Below, piece by piece: positions 18,795 through 26,534 of a stretch of 64,000 nucleotides of DNA. Each line of letters begins with the position of its first letter. Positions within the stretch are counted from its first letter, which is position 1. The translations under genes were made by a program, and so were the position numbers. The notes under the pieces are model-generated. The model saw nothing but the letters and a program-made list of their open reading frames with translations, was not told the DNA's origin and searched no databases. The DNA is from Sphingomonas phyllosphaerae (GTDB taxonomy: Bacteria; Pseudomonadota; Alphaproteobacteria; Sphingomonadales; Sphingomonadaceae): the NCBI RefSeq assembly GCF_029623345.1, contig NZ_JAPYKH010000007.1:62001-126000 (forward strand), read 5' to 3'.

Positions 18795-19008
18795 TCATTC
18801 CGGGTGACCTGGCGCGTAGGGGAAGTGCTGTGCCTTGTACCAGGCGAGGTCGTGCTCGGGCGGCGCCGCGCCGGCGGGCAGCGAGTGGTCGTTGACCGAC
18901 ATCCAATAGGCCAGGCTCGCGTCACGCCACCAGCGCGCCTCGCGCTCCTGCACCGCGAGGTAGGTCGCGGTCTTGTCCCAGCGCTCGGCGTCGACCAGCG
19001 GGCGCAAC
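18795..19008 (-). pseudogene. GH67 alpha-glucuronidase, C-terminal stub
   Basis: About 71 codons on the minus strand: LRPLVDAERWDKTATYLAVQ, then EARWWRDASLAYW, ending FPYAPGHPE before TGA at 18795-18797. This is the closing segment of GH67 xylan alpha-1,2-glucuronidases, whose ends share the 'AREARWWRDA...FPYAPG' pattern. The other roughly 600 residues are gone. The break falls exactly at repeat A3 (19009), whose first bases match an IS6-like end, so an IS-mediated deletion is likely. Confidence 0.8.
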
Positions 19009-19064
19009 GGCTCTGTCAAACCAAACGCACCGGCTCCGCGAGCGCCTGAAGGCTTGTGCATCGG
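19009..19064 (+). repeat. Dispersed repeat family A, copy 3 (truncated)
   Basis: GGCTCTGTCAAACCAAACGC followed by accggctccgcgagcgcctg and aaggcttgtgcatcg, near-identical to the first 56 bases of copies 1 and 2. It then switches to the 3' flank of the thioesterase gene. It joins the broken GH67 gene to unrelated sequence. Confidence 0.75.
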
Positions 19065-19076
19065 CTGGCCGATACG

Positions 19077-19529
19077 TCAGGGTGACGGCGGGGCCTCGAA
19101 CACCAGCAGCGTGGATGTAGCCGTCGCGCACAAGCGTCCGCGCTCGTCGTGAAGAGTGGCCTCGGCGAAGGCGACGCGTCGACCGACCGAGACGATGCGT
19201 CCCTCCCCGCGACATAGCCCGCTCTCCTTGGTCAGCCCCCGGATGTAGGATATCTTCAGTTCCAGCGTCGTATAGGCTTGCCCGGCCTTCAGGCTTGAAT
19301 GCGCGGCGATGCCACAGGCGCTATCGAGCATTGCAGCGGCGTAGCCGCCGTGCACGCCTCCCATTGGGTTGAGGACGCTCGCATCGGGCCGCCCCTCGAA
19401 CACCGACCGCCCGCGATCGACCTCGACGAGGGATACGCCCATCTTCTCCCCCATCGATGGTTGCCGGCCGGTAGCGAGCAGCGCCCTGACCTGCGCCAGA
19501 CCGTCTGCCTCGGACATTGTTTCGCTCAT
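19077..19529 (-). CDS. PaaI-family hotdog thioesterase
   Basis: 150 residues with the hotdog motif VLNPMGGVHGGYAAAMLDSA, then TTLELKISYIRGL. Members hydrolyse acyl- or aryl-CoA thioesters. The start overlaps the stop of a 43-aa gene (ATGA), which in turn overlaps the TetR gene, so all three form a tight minus-strand operon, opposite a redox operon at 20343. It may remove CoA from products of that pathway. Confidence 0.9.
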   Translation of the reverse strand: MSETMSEADGLAQVRALLATGRQPSMGEKMGVSLVEVDRGRSVFEGRPDASVLNPMGGVHGGYAAAMLDSACGIAAHSSLKAGQAYTTLELKISYIRGLTKESGLCRGEGRIVSVGRRVAFAEATLHDERGRLCATATSTLLVFEAPPSP

Positions 19530-19657
19530 CGCTCGCTCTCCTGCACTTTATCGAGATTGACATGCGCCGTTAGCGACAGCCCGGATCGTTGCGGTGCCAC
19601 CAGCGCCGCAAGCTGGTCGTGGCCGTCCAGATCGGCACGGGCCAGCGTCACGTTCAT
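19526..19657 (-). CDS. Small coupled protein (43 aa)
   Basis: Begins MNVTLARADLDGHDQLAALV and ends LDKVQESER. Its ATG overlaps the TetR stop and its TGA overlaps the thioesterase ATG. The ribosome site aggag lies 10 bases before the start, within the TetR gene. The double overlap argues that it is really translated. No family recognised; it might be a shrunken thioesterase or carrier fragment. Confidence 0.55.
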   Translation of the reverse strand: MNVTLARADLDGHDQLAALVAPQRSGLSLTAHVNLDKVQESER

Positions 19658-20235
19658 CGGCTGGTTTCTCCTGATATGTCGCTGTCGGCATCGCCTGCGG
19701 CCCCGATCCACGCCCGCGTGCTGGTCAGCAGCTCGTCGGCCAGCGCCGGATCGTCGACCGCGCGCGCCATGACGAGGGCGCCCACCATCGCCGACCACCG
19801 CCCGATCGCTTCGCGCCGGCGCTCGACGGCATTTCCCACGGGCAAGGAGCGCGCAAGCCGGTCGATCTGCGCGTCCAGGCCCTTGGCCATCGCCGCGCGC
19901 GCTTCCAGGGTCTGCTGGCGCATCAGCCCGGCCAGGCTCGCCGTCGGGCATCCTTCGCCGGCATGATCACGATGCAGCGGCGACAGATAGACGTCGATCC
20001 AGCCTTGCAGATCAGGCATGGTCTCACCCTCGCCGTCGAGCGCGAACGCGACCGTCTGCGCGACCAGATCGTCCTTGGACGCGAAGTGGCTGTAGAAGCC
20101 GCCGTGGGTTTGCCCGGCGGCCTTCATCACCTCCGACACGGTCACCGCATCGAAGCCTCGCTCCCGGAACAGCCGGCTTGCCTCGGTGAGGATGCGGACC
20201 CTGTTCATCGCCATCTGGTCACGACTGACCCGCAT
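19654..20235 (-). CDS. TetR-family repressor of the redox operon
   Basis: 193 residues from ATG 20235 (MRVSRDQMAMNRVRILTEAS). The helix-turn-helix reads FDAVTVSEVMKAAGQTHGGF and YSHFASKDDLV, and a C-terminal ligand domain contains MRQQTLEARAAMAKGLD. It is divergent from the SDR/OYE/QOR operon. An inverted repeat in the shared gap overlaps the operon's likely promoter, so it probably represses both directions. The QTHGGFYSHF type often answers to electrophiles or lipophilic compounds. Confidence 0.92.
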   Translation of the reverse strand: MRVSRDQMAMNRVRILTEASRLFRERGFDAVTVSEVMKAAGQTHGGFYSHFASKDDLVAQTVAFALDGEGETMPDLQGWIDVYLSPLHRDHAGEGCPTASLAGLMRQQTLEARAAMAKGLDAQIDRLARSLPVGNAVERRREAIGRWSAMVGALVMARAVDDPALADELLTSTRAWIGAAGDADSDISGETSR

Positions 20236-20257
20236 GCGAAAATCTCCGATCACCCGG

Positions 20258-20315
20258 TTGACATATTCATGATCGCCATCACATAAACCCTTATCGTGAC
20301 GACTGTCATGAATAT
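20258..20315 (+). promoter_or_regulatory. Promoter and TetR operator for the redox operon
   Basis: TTGACA at 20258-20263, 17 bases, then acataa at 20281-20286. The inverted pair ATATTCATGA (20263-20272) and TCATGAATAT (20306-20315) flanks the -10 region. Spacing between half-sites is 33 bases, so each copy may be a separate half-operator. Confidence 0.55.
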
Positions 20316-20342
20316 AATGCTTCAGCCGCAAAGGGCAACAGG

Positions 20343-21125
20343 ATGACCAAGCCGACCATTCTCATCACCGGCGCCTCGACCGGGATCGGTGCCACCTATG
20401 CTGATCGTTTCGCCAAGCGCGGCCACGATCTCGTACTGGTGGCCCGCGACGAGGCGCGGCTGAACGCGCTGGCGACGAAGTTGTCGTCGGCGCATGGCGT
20501 CGCCGTCGACGTGCTACCCGCCGACCTGACCGACGCCGGGCAATTGGCAACTGTCGAGACGCGACTGCGTGACGATGCTAAGATCGGCACGCTCATCAAC
20601 AACGCCGGCGCGGGATTGAACGGCGGGTTCGTCGATCAGTCGATCGACGCCGTGGACCGGCTGGTGGCGCTCAACACGACTTCGGTCGTCCGCCTCGCCA
20701 GCGCCATCGCTCCACGGCTGGCGCAGGCTGGCGAGGGCGCAATCGTCAACATCGGCTCGGTCGTCGGATTGGTGCCCGAGTTCGGAATGAGCGTTTACGG
20801 CGCGACCAAGGCCTTCGTCCTCTTCCTGTCCCAAGGGTTGTCGCTCGAACTCGGACCCAAGGGGGTTTACGTCCAGGCCGTGCTGCCGGCAGCGACGCGC
20901 ACCGAGCTTTGGGGCCGTGCCGGCGCCGATGAGGCAAGCCTTCCGCCGATGATGGAAGTGAACGAGCTGGTCGACGCCGCGCTCGTCGGCTTCGACCGCC
21001 GCGAGAGCGTCACCATCCCGCCGCTCCACGACGGCACGCTGTGGGACGCATTCGATCAGGCGCGTCAGGCGATGCTGCCGAACTTCGGCTCGGTCCACCC
21101 CGCGCCGCGCTACACCGCAGCCTGA
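20343..21125 (+). CDS. Short-chain dehydrogenase/reductase
   Basis: 260 residues, classical SDR: cofactor motif TGASTGIG (residues 9-16), NNAGAGLNG, catalytic Ser in VNIGSVVG and Tyr/Lys in SVYGATKAF. The basic residue after strand 2 (VARDEARL) suggests NADPH. First gene of the operon with an Old Yellow Enzyme and a quinone oxidoreductase, controlled by the divergent TetR. The set suits reduction of unsaturated or carbonyl-bearing xenobiotics. Confidence 0.92.
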   Translation: MTKPTILITGASTGIGATYADRFAKRGHDLVLVARDEARLNALATKLSSAHGVAVDVLPADLTDAGQLATVETRLRDDAKIGTLINNAGAGLNGGFVDQSIDAVDRLVALNTTSVVRLASAIAPRLAQAGEGAIVNIGSVVGLVPEFGMSVYGATKAFVLFLSQGLSLELGPKGVYVQAVLPAATRTELWGRAGADEASLPPMMEVNELVDAALVGFDRRESVTIPPLHDGTLWDAFDQARQAMLPNFGSVHPAPRYTAA

Positions 21126-21150
21126 CCTCTTTTTGCAATTAGGACCAACG

Positions 21151-22230
21151 ATGAGCGATCTTTTCTCCCCCTACCAACTCGGCCCGCTGACGCTGCCCAA
21201 TCGTATCGTCATGGCGCCGCTGACCCGCAACCGCGCCGCGCCCGGCCTCCTGCCGAGCGAGCATGCGGCGGAATATTACTCACAGCGCGCGTCCGCCGGC
21301 CTCATCATCACCGAGGCGACGCAGGTGTCGGCGCAGGCGCAGGGGTATCAGGACACGCCTGGCCTCTACACGCCCGAGCAAATTGCTGCATGGCGCACGG
21401 TGACCGACGCAGTCCATGCGAAGGGCGGTCACATCTTCGTCCAGCTCTGGCATGTCGGGCGCGTCAGCCATGTCGATCTACACGGCGGCACGGCGCCGGT
21501 CGCCCCGTCGGCGATCCGCGCCGAGGCCAAGACCTTCGTCAACAACGGCTTTGCCGACGTGTCGGAGCCGCGCGCGCTCGAACTGGACGAACTGCCCGGC
21601 ATCATCGACAGCTTCCGCCAGGCGGCCGCGAACGCGATCGAGGCAGGCTTCGACGGAGTCGAGGTGCATGGCGCCAATGGGTATCTGCTCGACGAATTCC
21701 TGCGTGAGACCGCGAACGTGCGAACCGATGCCTATGGCGGTTCGATCGAGAATCGCGCGCGTCTGCTGCTCGAGGTGACGGCCGCCGTCGCGGGTGAGAT
21801 CGGCGCGAACCGGACCGGCGTGCGCCTGTCGCCCGTCTCGCCTGCGAGCGGCATCGTGCCGGCGGACGACGAGCAGCCGCAGTTCGACCATGTCGCGGAG
21901 CGGCTGGGCGCGATAAAGATCGCCTATCTCCACGTCGTCGAGGGTGCGACCGGTGGGCCGCGCAATGCCAAGCCGTTCGACTATGGCGCGCTGCGTCGTA
22001 AGTTCGGCGGTACCTTCCTCGCCAACAACGGCTTCGACAAGGCACTCGCCGAGGAGCAGCTGGCGGCAGGCAAGGCGGACCTGTTCGCCTTTGGGCGCGG
22101 CTTCATCGCCAATCCCGATTTCGTCGAGCGGCTGAAGTCGGGCGCTGACCTCAATCAGCTCGACCCTTCCACGCTCTACGGAGGGGGTGCGAAAGGATAC
22201 ACCGACTATCCGATCCTGGCCGACGCCTGA
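21151..22230 (+). CDS. Old Yellow Enzyme family alkene reductase
   Basis: 359 residues from ATG 21151 (MSDLFSPYQLGPLTLPNRIV), preferred over 21133. FMN-barrel signatures are visible: MAPLTRNRA, QLWHVGRVSH, VEVHGANGYLLDEFLR, TDAYGGSIENRARLLLEV and FGRGFIANPDF. It is of the NemA/N-ethylmaleimide reductase type, reducing activated C=C bonds or nitro groups with NADPH. Twenty-five bases separate it from the SDR, in the same operon. Confidence 0.93.
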   Translation: MSDLFSPYQLGPLTLPNRIVMAPLTRNRAAPGLLPSEHAAEYYSQRASAGLIITEATQVSAQAQGYQDTPGLYTPEQIAAWRTVTDAVHAKGGHIFVQLWHVGRVSHVDLHGGTAPVAPSAIRAEAKTFVNNGFADVSEPRALELDELPGIIDSFRQAAANAIEAGFDGVEVHGANGYLLDEFLRETANVRTDAYGGSIENRARLLLEVTAAVAGEIGANRTGVRLSPVSPASGIVPADDEQPQFDHVAERLGAIKIAYLHVVEGATGGPRNAKPFDYGALRRKFGGTFLANNGFDKALAEEQLAAGKADLFAFGRGFIANPDFVERLKSGADLNQLDPSTLYGGGAKGYTDYPILADA

Positions 22231-22241
22231 AGAGAGGGCAG

Positions 22242-23243
22242 ATGAAAGCCTATGTTCTTGATCGCTACGGCAAGCAGCAGTCGCTGCGGCTCGGCGACAT
22301 GCCCGAGCCTGTACCAGCGGCCGACGAGGTGCTGGTCGACATTCACGCGACGGGCCTCAACCAGCTCGACGCGAAGTTCCGCGACGGCGCGTTCAAGCCG
22401 ATCCTGCCCTACAAGCCGCCTTTCGTGCTCGGGCACGACCTGGCCGGCAGGGTGGTATCGGTCGGTCAGGCGGTGCGGACGTTCAAGCCGGGGGACGAGG
22501 TCTATGCCCGCCCGCGCGATGGCCAGATCGGCACTTTCGCCGAGCGGATCGCCGTCAAGCAGGACGACCTCGCGCTGAAACCCGCCAATCTGTCGATGGA
22601 GGAAGCCGCCTCCATCCCGCTCGTCGGGTTGACCGTGTGGCAGGTACTGGTTGAGCGGGCGAAGCTCAAGAAGGGTCAGAAGGTTCTGATCCACGCCGGC
22701 TCGGGCGGGGTCGGCACGCTGGCGATCCAGCTCGCCAGGCATCTCGGCGCAACCGTCGCGACGACGGCGAGCGCGGCCAATGCGGAGTTCGTCCGCAACC
22801 TCGGCGCGGATGTCGTGATCGACTACAAGACTCAGGACTTTTCAAAGGAACTGTCCGGTTATGACGTCGTACTCAACAGCCTGGACGGCACGACGCTGGA
22901 GAAGTCGCTCAAGGTGCTCAAACCTGGCGGCAAGCTGATCTCGATTTCCGGGCCACCCGATCCGGCTTTTGCGAAGGCGCAGGGGCTGAACGTCGTCCTT
23001 CGCCTGTTGCTGCGCGCGACGAGTGCGGGGATTCGCCGCAAGGCGAAGCGGGTGGGCGTCGACTATTCGTTCCTGTTCATGCACGCCGATGGCGGGCAAC
23101 TGGGCAAGCTTACGTCGCTGCTGGAGGACCTGACGATCAGACCCGTCGTCGACCGGGTCTTTCCGTTCGAGCGGATGAACGATGCAATGGCCCAGCTCGG
23201 TAAGGGCGGGGCCAAGGGCAAGCTCGTGGTGCGCGTGCGATGA
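22242..23243 (+). CDS. NADPH quinone oxidoreductase-like (MDR family)
   Basis: 333 residues, zinc-less medium-chain reductase: MKAYVLDRYGKQQSLRLGDM, then a GroES-like fold with FVLGHDLAGRV, the cofactor motif LIHAGSGGVGTLAIQLARHL, and VLKPGGKLISISG. Related to zeta-crystallin/enone reductases. Third gene of the TetR operon, starting 11 bases after the OYE stop. The IS6-like element begins nine bases after its stop, without damage to the frame. Confidence 0.92.
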   Translation: MKAYVLDRYGKQQSLRLGDMPEPVPAADEVLVDIHATGLNQLDAKFRDGAFKPILPYKPPFVLGHDLAGRVVSVGQAVRTFKPGDEVYARPRDGQIGTFAERIAVKQDDLALKPANLSMEEAASIPLVGLTVWQVLVERAKLKKGQKVLIHAGSGGVGTLAIQLARHLGATVATTASAANAEFVRNLGADVVIDYKTQDFSKELSGYDVVLNSLDGTTLEKSLKVLKPGGKLISISGPPDPAFAKAQGLNVVLRLLLRATSAGIRRKAKRVGVDYSFLFMHADGGQLGKLTSLLEDLTIRPVVDRVFPFERMNDAMAQLGKGGAKGKLVVRVR

Positions 23244-23251
23244 GCCGCGCG

Positions 23252-24076
23252 GGCTCTGTCAAAGCTAATGCACCTGCGCAGGTGATCGGGGTAGGGGAGC
23301 GCCATGCCTCGCCCGCGCAAGCCAGCCAGCCCGTTCCGCTACTTCAACTCGTCGCCTGAGGTGATCCGGTCGGGGGTGCTGATGTACGTGCGCTTCGCGC
23401 TGTCGCTGCGGAACGTGGAGGACCTGCTGTTCGAGCGCGGGATCGACATTTGCCACGAGACGGTGAGGCTGTGGTGGAACAGGTTTGGTCCGCTGTTCCC
23501 GGGCGAGGTGCGGCGCCAGCGGGTTAGCCGCATGTGCGGCTTTCGCCAATGGCGCTGGCACCTGGACGAGATGTACGTGAAGCTGAACGGCGACATGGTC
23601 TACCTGTGGCGAGCGGTGGATCACGAGGGCGAGATCCTCGAGAGCTACGCCACCCAGACGCGCGAAAAAAAAGGCAGCGCTTGCCTTCATGAAGAGGGCG
23701 CTTAAGCGCCACGGCTCGCCTGAGGCGATCACCACCGACGGTTTGCGCTCCTACGGTGCTGCCTTGACGGAGCTCGGCGCCCGCGAGAAGCAGGAGGTGG
23801 GTCGCTGGGCCAACAACCGCGTCGAGAACTCGCACTTGCCATTCAGGCGACGAGATCGGGCGATGCTGCGGTTCCGGCAGATGCGAACTCTACAGAAGTT
23901 CGCCTCGGTTCATGCCAACGTCCACAACCACGAACGCCAGCTCGTCAATCGCAAGACCTACAAGCAGCGCCGCTCCGCGGCGCCGGCTCAGTGGCAGGCG
24001 CTTGCCAGCTGATCCGTTGCCCGCAAAGCCCGAGGTGCATCGTGCAGAGACGAGTTCGCATTAGACTGACAGCACC
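23252..24076 (+). mobile_element. IS6-family-like insertion sequence
   Basis: About 825 bases. Left end GGCTCTGTCAAAGCTAATGC; the right end, read inward from 24076, is GGTGCTGTCAGTCTAATGC, an imperfect terminal inverted repeat. Flanks GCCGCGCG (23244-23251) and GTCGCGCG (24077-24084) match at 7 of 8, consistent with the 8-bp target duplication of IS6 elements after one mutation. It inserted between the redox operon and the GH59 gene 3' end without breaking either. Confidence 0.82.
23304..24012 (+). pseudogene. IS6-like DDE transposase, frameshifted
   Basis: Two overlapping frames together make one transposase: MPRPRKPASPFRYFNSSPEV to about residue 120, then the next frame through MKRALKRHGSPEAITTDGL to the stop at 24012. 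The DDE residues are in WHLDEMY, TTDGLRSY and NRVENSH. The break is at a run of eight A residues (about 23667-23674). One fewer A would restore TREKKAALAFMKRAL. It is either a disabled gene or one rescued by slippage on the A tract. Confidence 0.85.
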
Positions 24077-24237
24077 GTCGCGCGAGGTTGTGCCCCAATC
24101 GGCAACCAGAAAGCGCTCAGAAGCAGCTGTAGCGCAGCCGACCTGCCGGCGCGTTCGGCCCTCTTGGAGAGAACGGTGCCCACATCAGTGTGCCCTCGCA
24201 TCGGCAAGCGACGGGCACATTGATGATCAGGCTTGTA
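24077..24237. other. Gap between IS element and GH59 gene
   Basis: 160 bases after the IS right end, beginning with the probable target duplication. No gene seen. Confidence 0.35.
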
Positions 24238-26421
24238 CTACCTTGCAGGATCACGCGTAGTCTCTAGACGAAGCCCCGCAAAGTATGGCGTGCTCGTGCG
24301 ATTGTCGTCCTGTCCAGCCAGGAGACCAGCCATTCCCGTGCTATAGAGACGATTTGTTGCTGACAAGACCGATTTGCCATCCACAAGACCAGTGAGATTC
24401 TTGCCTTCCATCCGCAGCGTCAGCCGTACCCAGCTATTACTTCTGATCGGAGCCTTGGCTTTATCGAGAATCAACTCACCTCCTTCACCCTCGAACTTGC
24501 CCGCAGCAATGAGCTTTCGTTGTTCTGCGTCACCAACCAGCTCTTTGGGATCTTTCTTGCCGCGAATGGCTATCAGGCGACACTCGCCTGTATGATGAAG
24601 TTCGAGGTAATATCCCTTGGGGATTGAGCCATAGCCGGTACCCACGTGGTTGATCCGGCCCATGACGCCGGCCGTGTCGCCGGGTTGAAGCCAAACGTCG
24701 GCACTGACTTCGTAATCCGACCAGTTGCTGTCACCGATGATTGTGTATGGCTGCCATTCGGGAGCCCAAGAGAGAGTGGGTGTGGGAACCACCTGCCGCA
24801 GGCATGTCCCCGGCTTCCCGTCCGGTCGCTTCGAGAGCTCGAAAGCGCCTAAGATGTCCGCCGTGAAGCGAGGAAGATACCCACTTTCCGCCGGATTTGT
24901 ATACGAGCTGAAATCGTCGGAGTAGGGAAAAGGAAAGGGCTTTGAAGAAGGAATGTCGTCAAACTCGCCTCGGCGCTGGCCCCTTGTTGTTGACAAGGTA
25001 TAGATGGTGCCCGGCTCCAGTGTAAGCGTTGCACGCCCATCTTTCACATTCAGGTCTGACTGTCGAACGAACTGCTCGGTGGCGTCGCTCCTCCAAACGG
25101 ACAAAGGAGCGGTTGACAGGCCGCCAGCTATTTCGAGTCGGAATATCTGGCGGGCCTTGGCCTCACGCGTCTCAAGAACGACGCTGAAGTCACCATCGCC
25201 CGACGCTAAGGTAACGTAGGTCCCGCCCTTATCCAGCTTTCCGCTGCCGCCATCAAGATAAGTCCAGCCAACTTCCGAAAACTGCCCGTAGTGAGCGTAT
25301 CCCCAAATTGCCTCCCGCACCTTGTAGTGGCCGCTCCACGGCTCCCAAGCAAGCACGGCGGGTGGGTCCTCCGAATATGGCTCAAGAGGGTAGACGCCGC
25401 CAATATCATACCAATTAACTATCTTTGTCACGCCGCTTTCTATGAAGTTTCTGTTGAAGCAGTTCACTATGCTTATGGCGCAGTCGAAGCCCTTCTTGTA
25501 GACATGATCCTCAGTGTTCCAGATCGGCTTGCCCATCCGCCTTGCGGCCTCAACAATGGCCGCAGAGGCTGGTATCTCACTGAATGTATGGGCGCTTACG
25601 ACGTCGATCGCGTCGCGCAACTCCTTGTCTTTGAGCATCGCTGGCACAAAGTTCAGCTTATCAGGACCCCAGTTATCGAAAGCATGCAACTTCACCTTGT
25701 CAAAGTGGCGTGAGTTAAGCGCCGCCTTTAACGCCTTAGCGAAGCTGATGCTGGAACCCTTCTCATTGCGGCAGCCAATCGCGTCCAGTTCGAGGCCGTG
25801 AACGGAGCGCAGTCCCTCTAGCCACTTGATATAATAGTCGACCGCGTCCTGCGACCAAAACTCGGAGTTGTTCCGCTGGCCGGTAGGACGCCCGTTGCTT
25901 TCCCCCGCACCGATCCACCCGGGTGCACTCCATGCCGTTGCGTCGAGAGACAGCTTCGGATTACGCTTCTTGGCTTCTTTGAGAACCCACCAGGTGTATC
26001 CACGATTGTAGTCGAGGTCGTCGCGGGTATGCATGTGACTCGGCATCGATCCCTGTGTTGAGTTGCCGTCCCCTGGTATCTCAACCAGCAGCGCGCTTAC
26101 CGACGCGCCGAACTTGGGCCGGTAAAGGAGATCCATGATCTGACTGCGCTGCGGCTCGGGATAATCCTTCAGCAGTACCGACGTCGCCCCACCGCCATTG
26201 ACGACGCCAATTCCGTCAAACCTCTTCCCGCCCGCTGAGCCGTTGAGCTTCGCTACGTTGAGCGGCGCGGCCGTTGCGGCGACAGCACCGCTGAACGGAC
26301 CAATGATGTACGCCGCCAGCGCACCACCTCCTAGAAGGTAACCTCGCCTCGAATAGAGAGGGGGCGATAGATCGTGCGCAGACGAATGAAGTTGTAGGCT
26401 GGCAGGGTCACCATGATTCAT
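24238..26421 (-). CDS. GH59 galactosylceramidase-like glycosidase
   Basis: 727 residues. A Tat-like signal (SRRGYLLGGGALAAYI) precedes a catalytic barrel closely resembling animal galactocerebrosidase: RFDGIGVVNGGGATS, YPEPQRSQIMDLLY, SHMHTRDDLDYNRGY, then LKEAKKRNPKLSLDATAW. The acid/base is E220 (IGCRNEKG) and the nucleophile E304 (IWNTEDHVY), matching the GALC NE and SED sites. EPWSGHYKV and the C-terminal beta-sandwich/lectin-like part (IIGDSNWSDYEVSADVWL) are kept. The family hydrolyses beta-galactosyl bonds, classically of galactosylceramide. It is the last gene of the TBDT/halogenase/GH5/GH27 operon, likely periplasmic. Confidence 0.93.
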   Translation of the reverse strand: MNHGDPASLQLHSSAHDLSPPLYSRRGYLLGGGALAAYIIGPFSGAVAATAAPLNVAKLNGSAGGKRFDGIGVVNGGGATSVLLKDYPEPQRSQIMDLLYRPKFGASVSALLVEIPGDGNSTQGSMPSHMHTRDDLDYNRGYTWWVLKEAKKRNPKLSLDATAWSAPGWIGAGESNGRPTGQRNNSEFWSQDAVDYYIKWLEGLRSVHGLELDAIGCRNEKGSSISFAKALKAALNSRHFDKVKLHAFDNWGPDKLNFVPAMLKDKELRDAIDVVSAHTFSEIPASAAIVEAARRMGKPIWNTEDHVYKKGFDCAISIVNCFNRNFIESGVTKIVNWYDIGGVYPLEPYSEDPPAVLAWEPWSGHYKVREAIWGYAHYGQFSEVGWTYLDGGSGKLDKGGTYVTLASGDGDFSVVLETREAKARQIFRLEIAGGLSTAPLSVWRSDATEQFVRQSDLNVKDGRATLTLEPGTIYTLSTTRGQRRGEFDDIPSSKPFPFPYSDDFSSYTNPAESGYLPRFTADILGAFELSKRPDGKPGTCLRQVVPTPTLSWAPEWQPYTIIGDSNWSDYEVSADVWLQPGDTAGVMGRINHVGTGYGSIPKGYYLELHHTGECRLIAIRGKKDPKELVGDAEQRKLIAAGKFEGEGGELILDKAKAPIRSNSWVRLTLRMEGKNLTGLVDGKSVLSATNRLYSTGMAGLLAGQDDNRTSTPYFAGLRLETTRDPAR

Positions 26422-26534
26422 CGTCGTGCTCCATGAGCTTAGAGCCTGACTTTACAAATCAAGTCATGGCAAGAAGGGAATTGTTGCCGCTGATGGCTCG
26501 CACGTCCGGTCATCGAGGCGAGCGCGAGGGGCGT

